NCBI RefSeq assembly: GCF_036178845.1
Contig: NZ_CP108070.1
Location: 434,001 to 498,000 of the forward strand
DNA from: Streptomyces sp. NBC_00271
Lineage (GTDB): Bacteria > Actinomycetota > Actinomycetes > Streptomycetales > Streptomycetaceae
Direction: 5' to 3'
Length of the DNA stretch: 64,000 bases
The position numbers were made by a program, and so were the translations under genes. Of this stretch, positions 8,512 through 17,210 are shown one piece after another; the first letter of the stretch is position 1, and every line of letters begins with the position of its first letter. Below the pieces are notes generated by a model, which was not told the origin of the DNA, did no database searches, and saw only the letters and a list, made by a program, of their open reading frames with translations.

Positions 8512-9642
8512 CTACCGGTAGTTGAGCTCGGCGAGTTCGGTGGCGAGCTTCTTGGGCAGGCCGGTGTGGCCGAGCAGGGGAAGCGCGATGTTGCGGGCAC
8601 CGCGGGCGACGGCGCTGCGGGTGGTGGCGATGCGGGTCATCCGATCGGTGAAGGCGACCACCCGCTGGGCGATGGGGCGTCGCCGTGCCTCGTAGCCGTC
8701 GAGCTGTCCGGTGGCGAACGCTCGGCCCAGGGCATAGCCGTCCTGGATGCCGGTGTTCATGCCCTGACCGCCGGCGGGGCTGTGCACATGTGCGGCGTCG
8801 CCTGCCAGCAGCACACGGCCGGCCCGGTAGTGGTCGGCGACCCGGTGGTGCACGCGGAAGCGTGAGGACCAGGCAAGGCCCGTGACCTTGGCCTGGCCGG
8901 GGGCGCGTTCGTCCAGCAGCTGCTGGACGAAGGCAAGGTCGGGGGTGTCCGGGGCGTCGTCCACGGTGGCGACGACCCGGTAGTGGCCGCCGGGAAGCGG
9001 GGCGACGACAGTGAGACCGGCGGTGCCGAAGGTGAGCGACACCTCGCTGGGGCCCGGAGCCCAGTCCATCACGACGTCGGCGAGCACGAAGGACTCGGCG
9101 TAGGCGCTGCCGGTGAACCCGATGCCCGCCGCTTCCCGGACGGTGCTGTGCATGCCGTCGGTGCCGACGGCATACCCGGCGCGCAGTGCCTGCCCGGTGC
9201 TCGTGGTGAGCGTGACGCCGTCCTCGTCCTGGACGACCGACGTGACCTCGTGCGGGCGGTGCACCTCGCCGCCGAGCGCCCGCAGCCGGGACAGCAGCAC
9301 GCTCTCGGTCTCGTACTGGGGAACCATCAACGTGTAGGGGTGGGCTGTGGGCAGCTTGTCGAACGGCACGGTCAGCAGCCGGCGTGAGCCATCACGGACG
9401 GCGAACCGGGTGACCTGGATGCCGCGCGCGATCAGCTCCTCGGAGGCTCCCAGCTCGTCCAGGACCTCCAGGGTGCGGGCATGCACAACGGCGGCGCGCG
9501 AGGTGTTCGCGCCCTCCGCCAGCCGGTCCAGAACGACGAAGTCGATGCCGGAGGCGGCGAGGGTGACGGCGAGCGCGAGGCCGGCGGGGCCGGCGCCGAC
9601 GATGGCGACCTCGGTGCGGACGGGGAGTGCGGTGGTGTTCAT
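8512..9642 (-). CDS. FAD-dependent aromatic monooxygenase (PHBH-type)
   Basis: Class A flavin monooxygenase that would hydroxylate an aromatic or polyketide substrate using NAD(P)H and O2. The N-terminal Rossmann motif is VGAGPAGLALAVTL with the following acidic LDR; the FAD-binding GD motif is LLAGDAAHVHSP followed by AGGQGMNTGIQDGYALG. At 376 residues it lacks the thioredoxin-like C-terminal extension of the longer phenol-hydroxylase relatives. The substrate cannot be read from sequence. It is transcribed away from a TetR gene across a 117-bp region that holds two operator-like repeats, so the TetR is its likely repressor. Confidence 0.92.
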   Translation of the reverse strand: MNTTALPVRTEVAIVGAGPAGLALAVTLAASGIDFVVLDRLAEGANTSRAAVVHARTLEVLDELGASEELIARGIQVTRFAVRDGSRRLLTVPFDKLPTAHPYTLMVPQYETESVLLSRLRALGGEVHRPHEVTSVVQDEDGVTLTTSTGQALRAGYAVGTDGMHSTVREAAGIGFTGSAYAESFVLADVVMDWAPGPSEVSLTFGTAGLTVVAPLPGGHYRVVATVDDAPDTPDLAFVQQLLDERAPGQAKVTGLAWSSRFRVHHRVADHYRAGRVLLAGDAAHVHSPAGGQGMNTGIQDGYALGRAFATGQLDGYEARRRPIAQRVVAFTDRMTRIATTRSAVARGARNIALPLLGHTGLPKKLATELAELNYR

Positions 9643-9674
9643 GGCGGAGTCTTCCGTTCACATCCAGGAGGAAA

Positions 9675-9704
9675 GCCAACAGGCGTTGGCCTACGTCTGT
9701 TGGC
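9675..9704. promoter_or_regulatory. operator repeat 1, TetR/monooxygenase
   Basis: A 30-bp box containing the perfect inverted repeat CCAAC-AGGC-GTTGG followed by CTACG and a further TGTTGG half-site. About 25 of 30 positions match the second box 55 bp away. It lies between divergent genes, 33 bp upstream of the monooxygenase start. Confidence 0.65.
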
Positions 9705-9729
9705 AGGATGCCCCGACCCGCACTGGAAA

Positions 9730-9759
9730 GTCAACCGCCGTTGGCCTACGATTGTTGGC
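9730..9759. promoter_or_regulatory. operator repeat 2, TetR/monooxygenase
   Basis: Second copy of the box, with CAAC-CGCC-GTTGG, then CTACG and TGTTGG. It abuts the TetR ATG at 9760, so binding here would block translation initiation DNA directly and give autoregulation. Confidence 0.62.
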
Positions 9760-10341
9760 ATGACGCCGGATACTGAGACCACCAGCACGGACAAGCGTTC
9801 CGACCGGACCAGGGCCGCGATCCTGCGCGCCGCACGTGAGCGATTCGCCGCCCAGGGCTACGAACGCACCACCATCCGCGCCGTAGCCTCGGACGCCGAC
9901 ATCGACCCTTCGATGGTCATGCGCTACTTCGGCAACAAGGCACAGCTCTTCGACACGGCACTGTGCATCGACCTGCGACTGCCGGACCTCACAACCGTTC
10001 CGCCGGACGAACTGGCACGGGCGCTGGTGCGGCACTTCCTCGATCGCTGGGAGGGCGACCCGGCCGACGACGCGCTGCTGGTCCTGCTGCGCTCGGCGGT
10101 CACCAATGAACATGCGGCAGCCCGGATGCACGAGATCTTCGCGGCCCAGATCGCCCCCGCACTGGCCGCCGCCCTGGGCCCCGAGCTCGCCGCACGCCGG
10201 GCCGGCCTGGTCTCCTCCCAACTCCTCGGCCTCGGGCTGACCCGCTACCTGCTGCGCCTTCCTGCGGTGACCGCACTCACACGGGACGAGATCGAAAACG
10301 GCCTCGCGCCGGCCATCAAGGCCACTCTTGAGTCGAGCTAG
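9760..10341 (+). CDS. TetR-family repressor of the adjacent monooxygenase
   Basis: A 193-residue TetR regulator. The DNA-binding domain spans residues 15-62, with TTIRAVASDADIDPSMVMRYF as the helix-turn-helix and FGNKAQLF closing it. The C-terminal helical domain (TetR_C type with ARRAGLVSSQLLGLG) would bind an effector, probably the substrate or product of the monooxygenase. The ATG immediately follows operator repeat 2. Divergent regulator-enzyme pairs of this kind are usually induced by the small molecule the enzyme modifies. Confidence 0.92.
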   Translation: MTPDTETTSTDKRSDRTRAAILRAARERFAAQGYERTTIRAVASDADIDPSMVMRYFGNKAQLFDTALCIDLRLPDLTTVPPDELARALVRHFLDRWEGDPADDALLVLLRSAVTNEHAAARMHEIFAAQIAPALAAALGPELAARRAGLVSSQLLGLGLTRYLLRLPAVTALTRDEIENGLAPAIKATLESS

Positions 10342-10545
10342 TGACCCCGCTCGGGATGTTGGACGGGATATCTGATCAAGCTGCGGTGCCTGGTCATGGC
10401 GGTGGCCCCCGCCAACCCTGAGTAGCTGGCAGTGAGATCCCTGAACTTCTTCAGGTCTGGTGTCGTCTTGTGGGATGAGGACAACCGGAAGCCGCGGGAC
10501 GCACACTCGGCGCGAGATACCTTGAGATGGAAGGGTTATCCCCGG

Positions 10546-11025
10546 ATGTTCAGTGAGAAATCGTCGCGTCAGCTGGGTCGTGCCTTCGTGGTGCTCGCCG
10601 CGGTGCTTGTCATCTGGATCTTCGAGATGGGAGCTGCCCCACGCGGCCATGCCGAGGTACGCAACTGGTCCAGTTCCTGGATCGGACTCGATGTGCTGGA
10701 AGTGCTCGGGCTGCTCGCGACGGCCGTCCTGCTGCGCACCCGATCGGCCTATCTGGCTCCGGTCGCTTCCGCGGCTGCCACACTGTTCGCCCTCGATGCC
10801 TGGTTCGACGTGATGACCGCCCTTGCCGGGAGTGACTGGTACACCGCAATGGCCTTTGCGGTCATCGCGGAGATCCCGCTGGCCGTGACGCTCGGCGCTA
10901 TCGCCGTCATCGCGCCACGTCGTGCATTTCCCGGTGGCGCGCGCGTGGTGCGTGCGGGCCGGCGACAACAGCAGGAACACTCAGGCAGCTCTGACCGGGT
11001 ATTCGGTCCAGGAGCGAATCGGTGA
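10546..11025 (+). CDS. small membrane protein, 3' end running into an IS630 fragment
   Basis: Four hydrophobic segments are visible: RAFVVLAAVLVIWIFEMG, LDVLEVLGLLATAVLL, YLAPVASAAATLFALDAW and AMAFAVIAEIPLAVTLGAIAV. The ATG at 10546 follows a weak purine stretch. No family is recognised. The last 15 or so codons (HSGSSDRVFGPGANR) are antisense to an IS630 transposase tail, so the original C-terminus was replaced by IS sequence, though all membrane segments remain. Confidence 0.6.
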   Translation: MFSEKSSRQLGRAFVVLAAVLVIWIFEMGAAPRGHAEVRNWSSSWIGLDVLEVLGLLATAVLLRTRSAYLAPVASAAATLFALDAWFDVMTALAGSDWYTAMAFAVIAEIPLAVTLGAIAVIAPRRAFPGGARVVRAGRRQQQEHSGSSDRVFGPGANR

Positions 11026-11463
11026 GTCGGGTGCGAAGGCTCTCTTCGGTTCGGCGCGGGCATTGCGCCAGCGGACGTAGGCGGCGATGGCCGCGTTCTG
11101 CTCGTCGTGGCTGCGATGGTCGGTGCCGTTGAGGGCGAATTGGCGCAGAGCCGCGAACTCGGCCTCGATCCAGTTCAGCCAGGAGCCGTAGGTCGGCAGG
11201 ACGACCAGCTCGATGTCGCTGTCGGCCGCCCAAGCGCGGACCTTCGCGTGCTTGGGCGGGGAGAAGTTGTCCAGCACTACATACAGCTTCTCCCCGGGCC
11301 AGCGGGTGCGCAGGGCCTTGAGCAGGCCGAGAAAATCCCGCCACCGCTTGCGCGGGCGGATGCGGTAGTACAGCCTGCCGGTGGCCAGATCGAGGGCGGC
11401 AAGCATGTGCCGCACGCCGCCGTAGCGGTTGTAGGTGGCCCGTAGCCTGCGAGGACGCCTTAC
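10981..11463 (-). pseudogene. IS630-family transposase, C-terminal fragment
   Basis: Minus-strand fragment with the motifs YVVLDNFSPPKHAKV (second Asp) and LPTYGSWLNWIEAEF (acidic Glu), ending RSWTEYPVRAA. The frame is open upstream to about 11463 (LRATYNRYGGVRHMLAALDL) but the N-terminal helix-turn-helix and the first catalytic Asp region are absent. It is a different IS630 subtype from the copy at 1-2910. Confidence 0.82.
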
Positions 11464-11505
11464 CGACCCCCACGCCCGATTCGCCGCTCCTGCACTGACC
11501 GCCTG

Positions 11506-11539
11506 CCGGGGTCCTGAGTACTTCTACTCAGGACCCCGG
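11506..11539. terminator. perfect 15-bp hairpin upstream of a small membrane-protein gene
   Basis: Arms CCGGGGTCCTGAGTA and TACTCAGGACCCCGG flank a CTTC loop. No U-run follows. It ends 25 bp before the next ATG, so it is either a terminator for incoming transcription or part of the 5' leader. Confidence 0.6.
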
Positions 11540-11564
11540 TCCGCTTCTGAGGGACGCTAGGCCC

Positions 11565-12062
11565 ATGACCACGCCGCCTCCCCCCCACAGCCCACCGTGG
11601 CCGACTCACCACCCCCGCTATACAGGGGTCACCAATCCTCTTCCGCCGCAGCGGCGCAGGTGGTTGCACACGGCCGCAGACATCGCACTCGCCATCGGCC
11701 TCCTCGTGATCGACGTCATCGCCCCCCTCATCGCGTTCTTATTCGGACTCGACGCCGCGGGTTACACGATGTTCGACCCCGCAGCCGACAACTCGTCCGT
11801 CTCCCTCACCCGCCCCTTCGCCTACGTAGCCGTGGTCGGCGGCATCGTCTTGGTCTCCGCGTTCCTTTTGTTCATGGCCCGCGCGATCATCAGCAGCGGC
11901 GTCCAAGTCCTCGCCGGACTAGTCCTGGTGCTCGTGGCCGTCATCGGAGTACACGACGCAGACCGCAAAGCGCACCCACAGCCCGCCCCGACCTCTCCCT
12001 CCATCAACCCGGGCGCGCTGTGCCGGTCCGGCAGCGACAACAGCGAATGCGGCGGATCCTAA
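11565..12062 (+). CDS. small membrane protein, DUF6234-like
   Basis: A 165-residue protein with a proline-rich N-terminus and three membrane segments (ADIALAIGLLVIDVIAPLIAF, AYVAVVGGIVLVSAFLLFMA and VLAGLVLVLVAVIGV), then a short extracellular-type tail with two cysteines (GALCRSGSDNSECGGS). The pattern GLDAAGYTMFDPA between the first two helices recalls the actinobacterial DUF6234 family; I am moderately sure of that. ATG follows GAGGG. Function unknown. Confidence 0.7.
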   Translation: MTTPPPPHSPPWPTHHPRYTGVTNPLPPQRRRWLHTAADIALAIGLLVIDVIAPLIAFLFGLDAAGYTMFDPAADNSSVSLTRPFAYVAVVGGIVLVSAFLLFMARAIISSGVQVLAGLVLVLVAVIGVHDADRKAHPQPAPTSPSINPGALCRSGSDNSECGGS

Positions 12063-12137
12063 CGGGCTGACCTGCGATTGATGATCTTCGTCACGGGTGG
12101 GGACATGGCGGGGGCGGCGCGAGTTCTCCGGATTGTG

Positions 12138-13128
12138 ATGACCAATCAGGCCCGTACGGCCATGTCTCATCCTGCCTTCTGCGGCATCTCGGGCCTCACC
12201 TCGGTGAATTGGCCGCCGAACTCGGGCCGCGGTGAGAGGCGCGGTGCGAGTCCGAACGGCACGAACGTCGCGAGGGTGTCCGCCTGCATGAGGCCGGAGA
12301 CGGCCCGAAGTACGGGCTGGTCTTCGTCGACCGGCTCCTGGTGACGCTGGTCCACCTGCGAACCGGACTCACCTACGAGGCCCTGGGGGTGATCTACGAG
12401 GTGGGCTCGTCCACCATCCGTCGAGCGATCTGCGAGGTTGCTTCCGCTGCTCGCCGCGCCCGGGTTCGCCGTCCCGCACCGGCCCCCGGGGTGCGGCTGC
12501 GCACGCTCGATGACGTGTTCGCCTACGCCGAAGCTGAGGACATCACACTGAGCATCGACGGGATGGCGACTCAGGTCCGCCGCCCGCAAGCGGGCAGACC
12601 GGGCCGACGGGCGTTCGTCTCGGGCAAGCGGAAGCAGAAGACCATCAAGACCACCACCGTCAGCGACGAGCAGGGCCGCACCCTGTGGTCGGGAGCCGAA
12701 CGGCCGGGCCGAATGCGCGACCAGACCGCGGTGCGCACCGAGGGCATCACCGTGCAGTTCCGCCAGCACCCAGCCGTGAAAGCCGTAGTCGACGACGGCT
12801 ACCGGGGGGTCTCGCGAACGAGTTCCCCGGCCAGGTCTCGGCCCCGCCCCGCAAGCCGAAGGGCCTAGACGACGACACCGCGCCGCCGACCGAACGGTAC
12901 GGCTGGCGCGAGCACAAACGCCGCCAGTCCTCCCGACGCATCTGCGTCGAACACGCCAACCCCGAACACCGCCAGTGGCGCCCGCTCCAGCGGTACACCC
13001 AACGCCGTGAGATCTACGGCGAAACCCACCGCGCCATCGCCGCCCTGGTCTCCGACCGCTCCGCCAAACGCACCACCCGCCGTCGGCCGAGCACTGAGCT
13101 TGTGCACGTCCGCACGACCACCTGCTGA
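12138..13128 (+). pseudogene. IS5-family transposase, degraded
   Basis: A common streptomycete IS5-type transposase in several frames. The start MTNQARTAMSHPAFCGI is followed by a frame break; RLLVTLVHLRTGLTYEALGV then reads as the helix-turn-helix and ITLSIDGMATQVRRPQ as the first DDE motif. At about 12810 a run of six G breaks the frame again, and EFPGQVSAPPRKPKG to ICVEHANPEHRQWRPLQRY (third motif) resumes in another frame. The same 5' end occurs as an isolated fragment at 20595. Not functional. Confidence 0.82.
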
Positions 13129-13493
13129 ACCACCCACCAGCCAAACCCTCAGGCCAGCACACCCCATAATCAATCGCGAGACAGCCCGTTACTCGTGCGG
13201 ATGGGCTAAAGGCTCATGGCCATGAGCCTTGGGGGAACTGACGAGTGCGCACAGCCATTGCAGGAAACTGCCGGCGCCCGAATCTGATGCCTCCGGCTCT
13301 GCTACCGCTTGCCCTGTTCCTGCCGTCAGCGGACCCACCGTCCCAGGTTGTTTCTCTTCCGCCCAGCCATGAGGCCCGCTCACCGTCCTGCCCTCGGCTG
13401 CACCGACCACATCAGCCAAAAGAAGCAGGGCATCACGATCCGCCGTCACGTCCCACTGGCGAACCTGTCATACCGGGATTTATGGGCACTGCT
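13129..13493. other. non-coding stretch between two IS elements
   Basis: No convincing gene, repeat or RNA. The frames present have no codon structure or recognisable motif. It separates the decayed IS5 from the first IS701 element. Confidence 0.5.
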
Positions 13494-13532
13494 TAGTACT
13501 GCAACGGTGCTTGTTCTGATTGCTGGGCAGTT

Positions 13533-14884
13533 TCAGGGACTGTGTCCGCGTCGTTTGTAGTGGCTGATGCGGGCTTGGTGCTGGCGTCGTCGTCGCCAGT
13601 GCGACCAGTGCGACCAGTGCGACCAGTGCGACCAGTGCGACCAGTGCAGAACGTCGTCGACCGGGGTCGGGCGGCGGTCCGTGAGGCGGGTGATCAGGCG
13701 TCGGATCTCGGCGAGGCTGAGGTGGATGAGCTGGGAGGATCCGTTTCTGCTTTCTCCGTATCCAGCTCCCGCGCCCGCAGGACGGTCAGGCAGGCGTGAG
13801 CGGCCATGGCCAGGGTCATGTGGCGGTGCCAGCCGGGGTAGCGGCGGACCTGGTAGTCGTCCAGGCCGCATTCCTGCTTCGCAGTCTGGAAGCATTCCTC
13901 GACAGCACACCGGCTGCCCGCGATGCGGATCAGCTCGTCCAGCGTCGTGTCGGTGGGGCAGTAGGCGATGTAGTAGGAGATCTCTTCGGGCCGGCTGACG
14001 CTGCGGCGGGCGAGAACCCAGTGCCGGCGGTCCTCGCGGTGCCAGGGCCTGACTTCGACGCGGGCCCAGTCGAAGATCCGCCGGCCGTGAGCTCCCGCGC
14101 CGCACGAACGACGCTTCCACTTCTGCCGCGGCAGGCCGGGGAACAGGTCGTGGACGGGGTGGTCGATGGACCAGCGGGTGACGACCGTGTCGTGCCGGGT
14201 GGTGGCCATGACGTGGAAGACGTCCGCCTGCTCCAGCTCGAACCGCCAGCCCTTGCTGAAGCCGTAGGCGGCGTCCGCCGTCACCCATCCGAACGGGACC
14301 CGGTCGGCGATGGCCCTGCGGACCATCGCCTTGGCCATGGCCACCTCCGTCTCGAAGCCGACCGTGTCGTCGATGCCCGCCCGTCGGCACCGTTCCCGGT
14401 CGTCCGTCCAGGACGTGGGCAGATACAACCGCCGGTCGATGAGCGTGCGTCCGCGATCTGTGGCGTAGGCGAGGAACACCCCGATCTGGCTGTTCTCGGT
14501 GCGGCCGGCGGTGCCGGAGTACTGCCTTTGCACGCCGGCCGAACGGATGCCCTTCTTGAGGAAGCCGGTGTCATCGACGATCAGGACGGCCTCGCGGTCC
14601 CCGAGATGTTCGACGACGTAGTCGCGCACGTCGTCCAGGACCTCGTCGGCGTCCTACTCGATCCTGTTCAGCAGCCGATGGATGCGATCGGGACCCGCGT
14701 GCCCGGCTTCCTCCGCCAGCGTCCATCCGTTCTTGCGCTGCAGCGGCGCAACCAGGCCCCGCATGTAAGCCAGCGCCGACTGACGCGGCTCCTCCCGGTT
14801 GAACCTGTGCACGAACCGCTCATGCAGAGCGTCCAGTTCACCCGCCCACAACCTGACACCAGCAAGGTCCCCACCCATACCCAC
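13533..14884 (-). pseudogene. IS701-family transposase A (amber stop and frame break)
   Basis: The N-terminal part (14884-14657) reads normally to RIHRLLNRIE, then an amber codon at 14654-14656 stands where Trp is expected before DADEVLDDVRDYV. The DDE core follows in frame: [22 protein letters not shown] and AVEECFQTAKQECGLDDYQ. At AEKAET-type codons near 13742 the zero frame runs into a stop at 13694, while the family's C-terminal segment (LSLAEIRRLI, then repeated Ser-His-Trp) continues in the -1 frame to 13533. The amber codon kills the protein; the frame break is shared with element B. Confidence 0.87.
13601..13645. repeat. 9-bp tandem repeat, five copies
   Basis: Five exact copies of GCGACCAGT, with a degenerate sixth before them. 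Read on the minus strand in the -1 extension of the transposase they encode repeated Ser-His-Trp, an expansion of the single WSHW found in element B. Confidence 0.9.
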
Positions 14885-14935
14885 ACCAACGACCGAGCTG
14901 GCCAGCAGTCACGGCAAGCACCGTTGCAGTACTAA

Positions 14936-15069
14936 TACTCCAGCAGCACTTTGACGTTTTCCCTGTTCAGGGGCGGTCTGGGTGAGTGTAGAGGGCTGAT
15001 GACCGGCCTGTGTTCTCTTTCCCGGGCCGCCCCTCGATCGTGTGCAGCCGCCGCTGATAGTGACAGCGG
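14936..15069. repeat. left 134-bp terminal inverted repeat of IS701 B
   Basis: Begins TACTCCAGCAGCACTTTG and ends GATAGTGACAGCGG. Its complement is found at 16370-16503. The transposase stop lies 41 bp inside it. Confidence 0.9.
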
Positions 15070-15109
15070 CGGGCGACGGCTTGGCGTCGTCTGCGCCAGT
15101 GTGACCACC

Positions 15110-16351
15110 TCAACGCGCGTGCGCTGATGAAGGGCTGGTGAACGGCGGTGGATGAGTGGCCAGTTGCCAGGAGCCGCCGAATTTCTGCCACGGTGAGGGG
15201 CGCGAGGCAGGAACCGTTTCTGCTGCCCCTTTTGCCGCGGCGTCGACGGCCATGACGGCCAGAAAGGCATGCGCCAGCATGGCCAGGGTGATGTGCCGCA
15301 TCCAGCCGGTGTAGCGGCGGACTTCGTACTGGTCGAGGCCGCATTCGTTCTTCGCGGCCTGGAAGGCTTCCTCGATGGCCCAGCGCATCCCAGCGACGCG
15401 GACCAGGTGCTCGATGGTGGTGCCGAGCGGTGCGTAGGCGAGGTAGTAGGCGATCTCTTCGGGCTTGCTGATGCTGCGGCGGGCCAGTGCCCACCGCTGG
15501 TGGGTGGGCATCTCGTCGTCGAAGTCCTCGATGGGCGTGATCTGCAGGGCGGCCCAGTGGTAGACGCGCGGGCCCTTGGCACCGTCACCGCACGAATGCC
15601 TCTCCCACGCTTCGTCGGGTGCTTGGGAGAAGAGGTGGTCGATGCGTCCGAAGTGAGGCACCTGCTGGGACTTGGGAACCGCGAGTACATACCCCAGGCT
15701 GGTCTCCTCCAGCATGTGGCGCAGCCGCCATTCCTGGCCGTAGGCGGCGTCCGCGGTCACCCATGCGATCGGCAGCGGTGAGGCGATCGCCCGCAGCACC
15801 ATGGCCTTGGCCAGGTCGGGTTTGGTGGCGAAAGTCCGCTCGTTGGGGATGTGGGCGGCGCGGCAGCGGTCGCGGTCGTCGGTCCAGGTCTTGGGCAGGT
15901 ACAACTCCCGGTCCACCAGGGCGCGTCCACGGGTGGTGGCGTAGGCGGCGAACACGCCGATCTGGCAGTTCTCGGTGCGGCCGGCGGTGCCGGAGTACTG
16001 GCGCTGCACGCCGGCCGAGGTGGTGCCCTTCTTGAGGAAGCCGGTGTCGTCGAGGATGAGGATCCCGTCGGGCTCGCCGAGCCGTTCGGCTACGTAGTGC
16101 TGGAGGTCGTCGCGGAGCTCATCGGCGTCCCAGCGGGCGCCGTTGAGAAGCCGCTGGAGGCGGTCGGGTGTGCGGTGTCCGGCGTATTCGGCCAGCTGCC
16201 AGCCGTTTTTGCGGCCGACCGGGCCCAGTAGTCCACGGATGTAGTCACGCATCCGGCGACGCGGCTCGACACGCCTGAAGCGGTGGCCGGTACGCAGGAA
16301 CAGTTCCTCGAGTTCGTCGTTCCAGATCTCAACTGCACGCTCGTCGATCAC
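15110..16351 (-). CDS. IS701-family transposase B
   Basis: A 413-residue DDE transposase. [19 protein letters not shown] gives the first catalytic region with the family's strong DTGF(L/P)KKG signature; [12 protein letters not shown] holds the second Asp and [19 protein letters not shown] the Glu. The start at 16351 sits 19 bp from the right terminal repeat. As in element A, the conserved C-terminal piece ([10 protein letters not shown] to WSHWRRRRQ) lies in the -1 frame after GCAGAAACGG at about 15214, so the zero-frame C-terminus after AAET is unusual. It may be fully active, or the longer form may need a -1 shift. Confidence 0.9.
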   Translation of the reverse strand: MIDERAVEIWNDELEELFLRTGHRFRRVEPRRRMRDYIRGLLGPVGRKNGWQLAEYAGHRTPDRLQRLLNGARWDADELRDDLQHYVAERLGEPDGILILDDTGFLKKGTTSAGVQRQYSGTAGRTENCQIGVFAAYATTRGRALVDRELYLPKTWTDDRDRCRAAHIPNERTFATKPDLAKAMVLRAIASPLPIAWVTADAAYGQEWRLRHMLEETSLGYVLAVPKSQQVPHFGRIDHLFSQAPDEAWERHSCGDGAKGPRVYHWAALQITPIEDFDDEMPTHQRWALARRSISKPEEIAYYLAYAPLGTTIEHLVRVAGMRWAIEEAFQAAKNECGLDQYEVRRYTGWMRHITLAMLAHAFLAVMAVDAAAKGAAETVPASRPSPWQKFGGSWQLATHPPPFTSPSSAHAR

Positions 16352-16369
16352 GCAGGGAGGCTGCCCGGA

Positions 16370-16503
16370 CCGCTGTCACTATCAGCGGCGGCTGCACACG
16401 ATCGAGGGGCGGCCCGGGAAAGAGAACACAGGCCGGTCATCAGCCCTCTACACTCACCCAGACCGCCCCTGAACAGGGAAAACGTCAAAGTGCTGCTGGA
16501 GTA
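16370..16503. repeat. right 134-bp terminal inverted repeat of IS701 B
   Basis: Complement of 14936-15069 with no difference seen. It lies upstream of the transposase start, so it should contain the transposase promoter, and the left copy would carry the same promoter pointing into the element. Confidence 0.9.
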
Positions 16504-16575
16504 CTAAGACGGGGACCAGATCCTCGGAGACGGCTCATCGAAGGTTGAGCGATGTTGCGTTGGATCCTGGACGCC

Positions 16576-17172
16576 CTACTTGATTTCACTCGACTGCTCG
16601 GCGGAGTGGGAGCGTCGATGGGCTGCGACTCGTTCGCGGGTGGCGCATCGGCGGGAGCAGTAGCGGCGTTCGGGACCGCTGCCCTGGGTGATGAAGGCGT
16701 TCTGGCAGCTGGATGATGCGCAGATCCTGCCGGGCGGGCATTGACGGTCCCAGACGAGAACGGTCAGGGCCATGCAGGACGAGGCGAGGAGCCACTCGTC
16801 CCAGGGGGCGTTGTCATCGTGGTCGAGGTGGGGATGCCAGGGGGTGCTGCCGCCATGCGAGGTCAGACGGAGCGGTCCGGTGTGTTCCTGCAGGAGGTGG
16901 TTGAGGGTGGCTGCGGCGTCATCGGTGTGCTCGGCGGCGAAGACTTGCCGCAGCAGGGTGGCGGCTGCGCGCATCCCGGCAACGTCGCGGGTGGTGAGGT
17001 CGATGGGGTCTGTCTCACCGTATGTGCGGAGCACGTCGGCCACTTCGGTCGGGTCGGGAGAGTCGTCAGTGAGAGCGTTGATCAGGGCGGCGGTCCGCCG
17101 AGCGGTGGTCAGCACGGAGTGTCGGGTGGACCAGTCGTCGCTGTTGGGGGACACGTGTGGAATGTAACGCAT
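16576..17172 (-). CDS. CGNR zinc-finger regulator
   Basis: Actinobacterial CGNR-type protein of 198 residues: an N-terminal helical ABATE-like region (TAALINALTDDSPDP) and a C-terminal zinc finger with cysteines in CPPGRICASSSCQNAF and RRYCSRRCATRERVAAHR. The usual CGNR tetrad is CATR here, but the RVAAHR tail is standard. ATG at 17172 is chosen because the upstream codons overlap the operator. It is divergent from an MFS exporter with only 38 bp between starts, so it most likely controls that gene. Confidence 0.88.
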   Translation of the reverse strand: MRYIPHVSPNSDDWSTRHSVLTTARRTAALINALTDDSPDPTEVADVLRTYGETDPIDLTTRDVAGMRAAATLLRQVFAAEHTDDAAATLNHLLQEHTGPLRLTSHGGSTPWHPHLDHDDNAPWDEWLLASSCMALTVLVWDRQCPPGRICASSSCQNAFITQGSGPERRYCSRRCATRERVAAHRRSHSAEQSSEIK

Positions 17173-17187
17173 CTTGCTGAGTTTTGA

Positions 17188-17201
17188 GTTACCTCCGTAA
17201 C
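17188..17201. promoter_or_regulatory. operator GTTAC-CTCC-GTAAC
   Basis: Perfect inverted repeat in the 38-bp divergent region. Further half-sites GTAAC (17164-17168) and GTTAC (17221-17225) lie just inside the two genes, roughly symmetrically at 20-bp distance. Likely binding site of the CGNR protein. Confidence 0.6.
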
Positions 17202-17210
17202 GTCTTGCTG

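Larger units (their letters stand above)
13494..14934 (-). mobile_element. IS701-family element A
   Basis: Bounded by 20-bp inverted repeats: TAGTACTGCAACGGTGCTTG at the left and its exact complement ending at 14934. The flanks read TTAG on the left and CTAA on the right, not a simple direct repeat. It holds one transposase gene on the minus strand with a stop codon in it. A second IS701 element starts two bases later. Confidence 0.85.
14936..16503 (-). mobile_element. IS701-family element B with 134-bp inverted repeats
   Basis: The ends are 134-bp inverted repeats that match at every position I compared, far longer than the 20-40 bp usual for IS elements. A direct repeat CTAA (14932-14935 and 16504-16507) flanks it, matching the 4-bp duplication of IS701 elements, and places its insertion at the right edge of element A. 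The single transposase gene is intact in its main frame. Confidence 0.88.

Noticed and set aside
13601..13645. CRISPR array
   Set aside because: Nine-base units without spacers; simple tandem repeat. No other CRISPR-like array or cas gene was seen.
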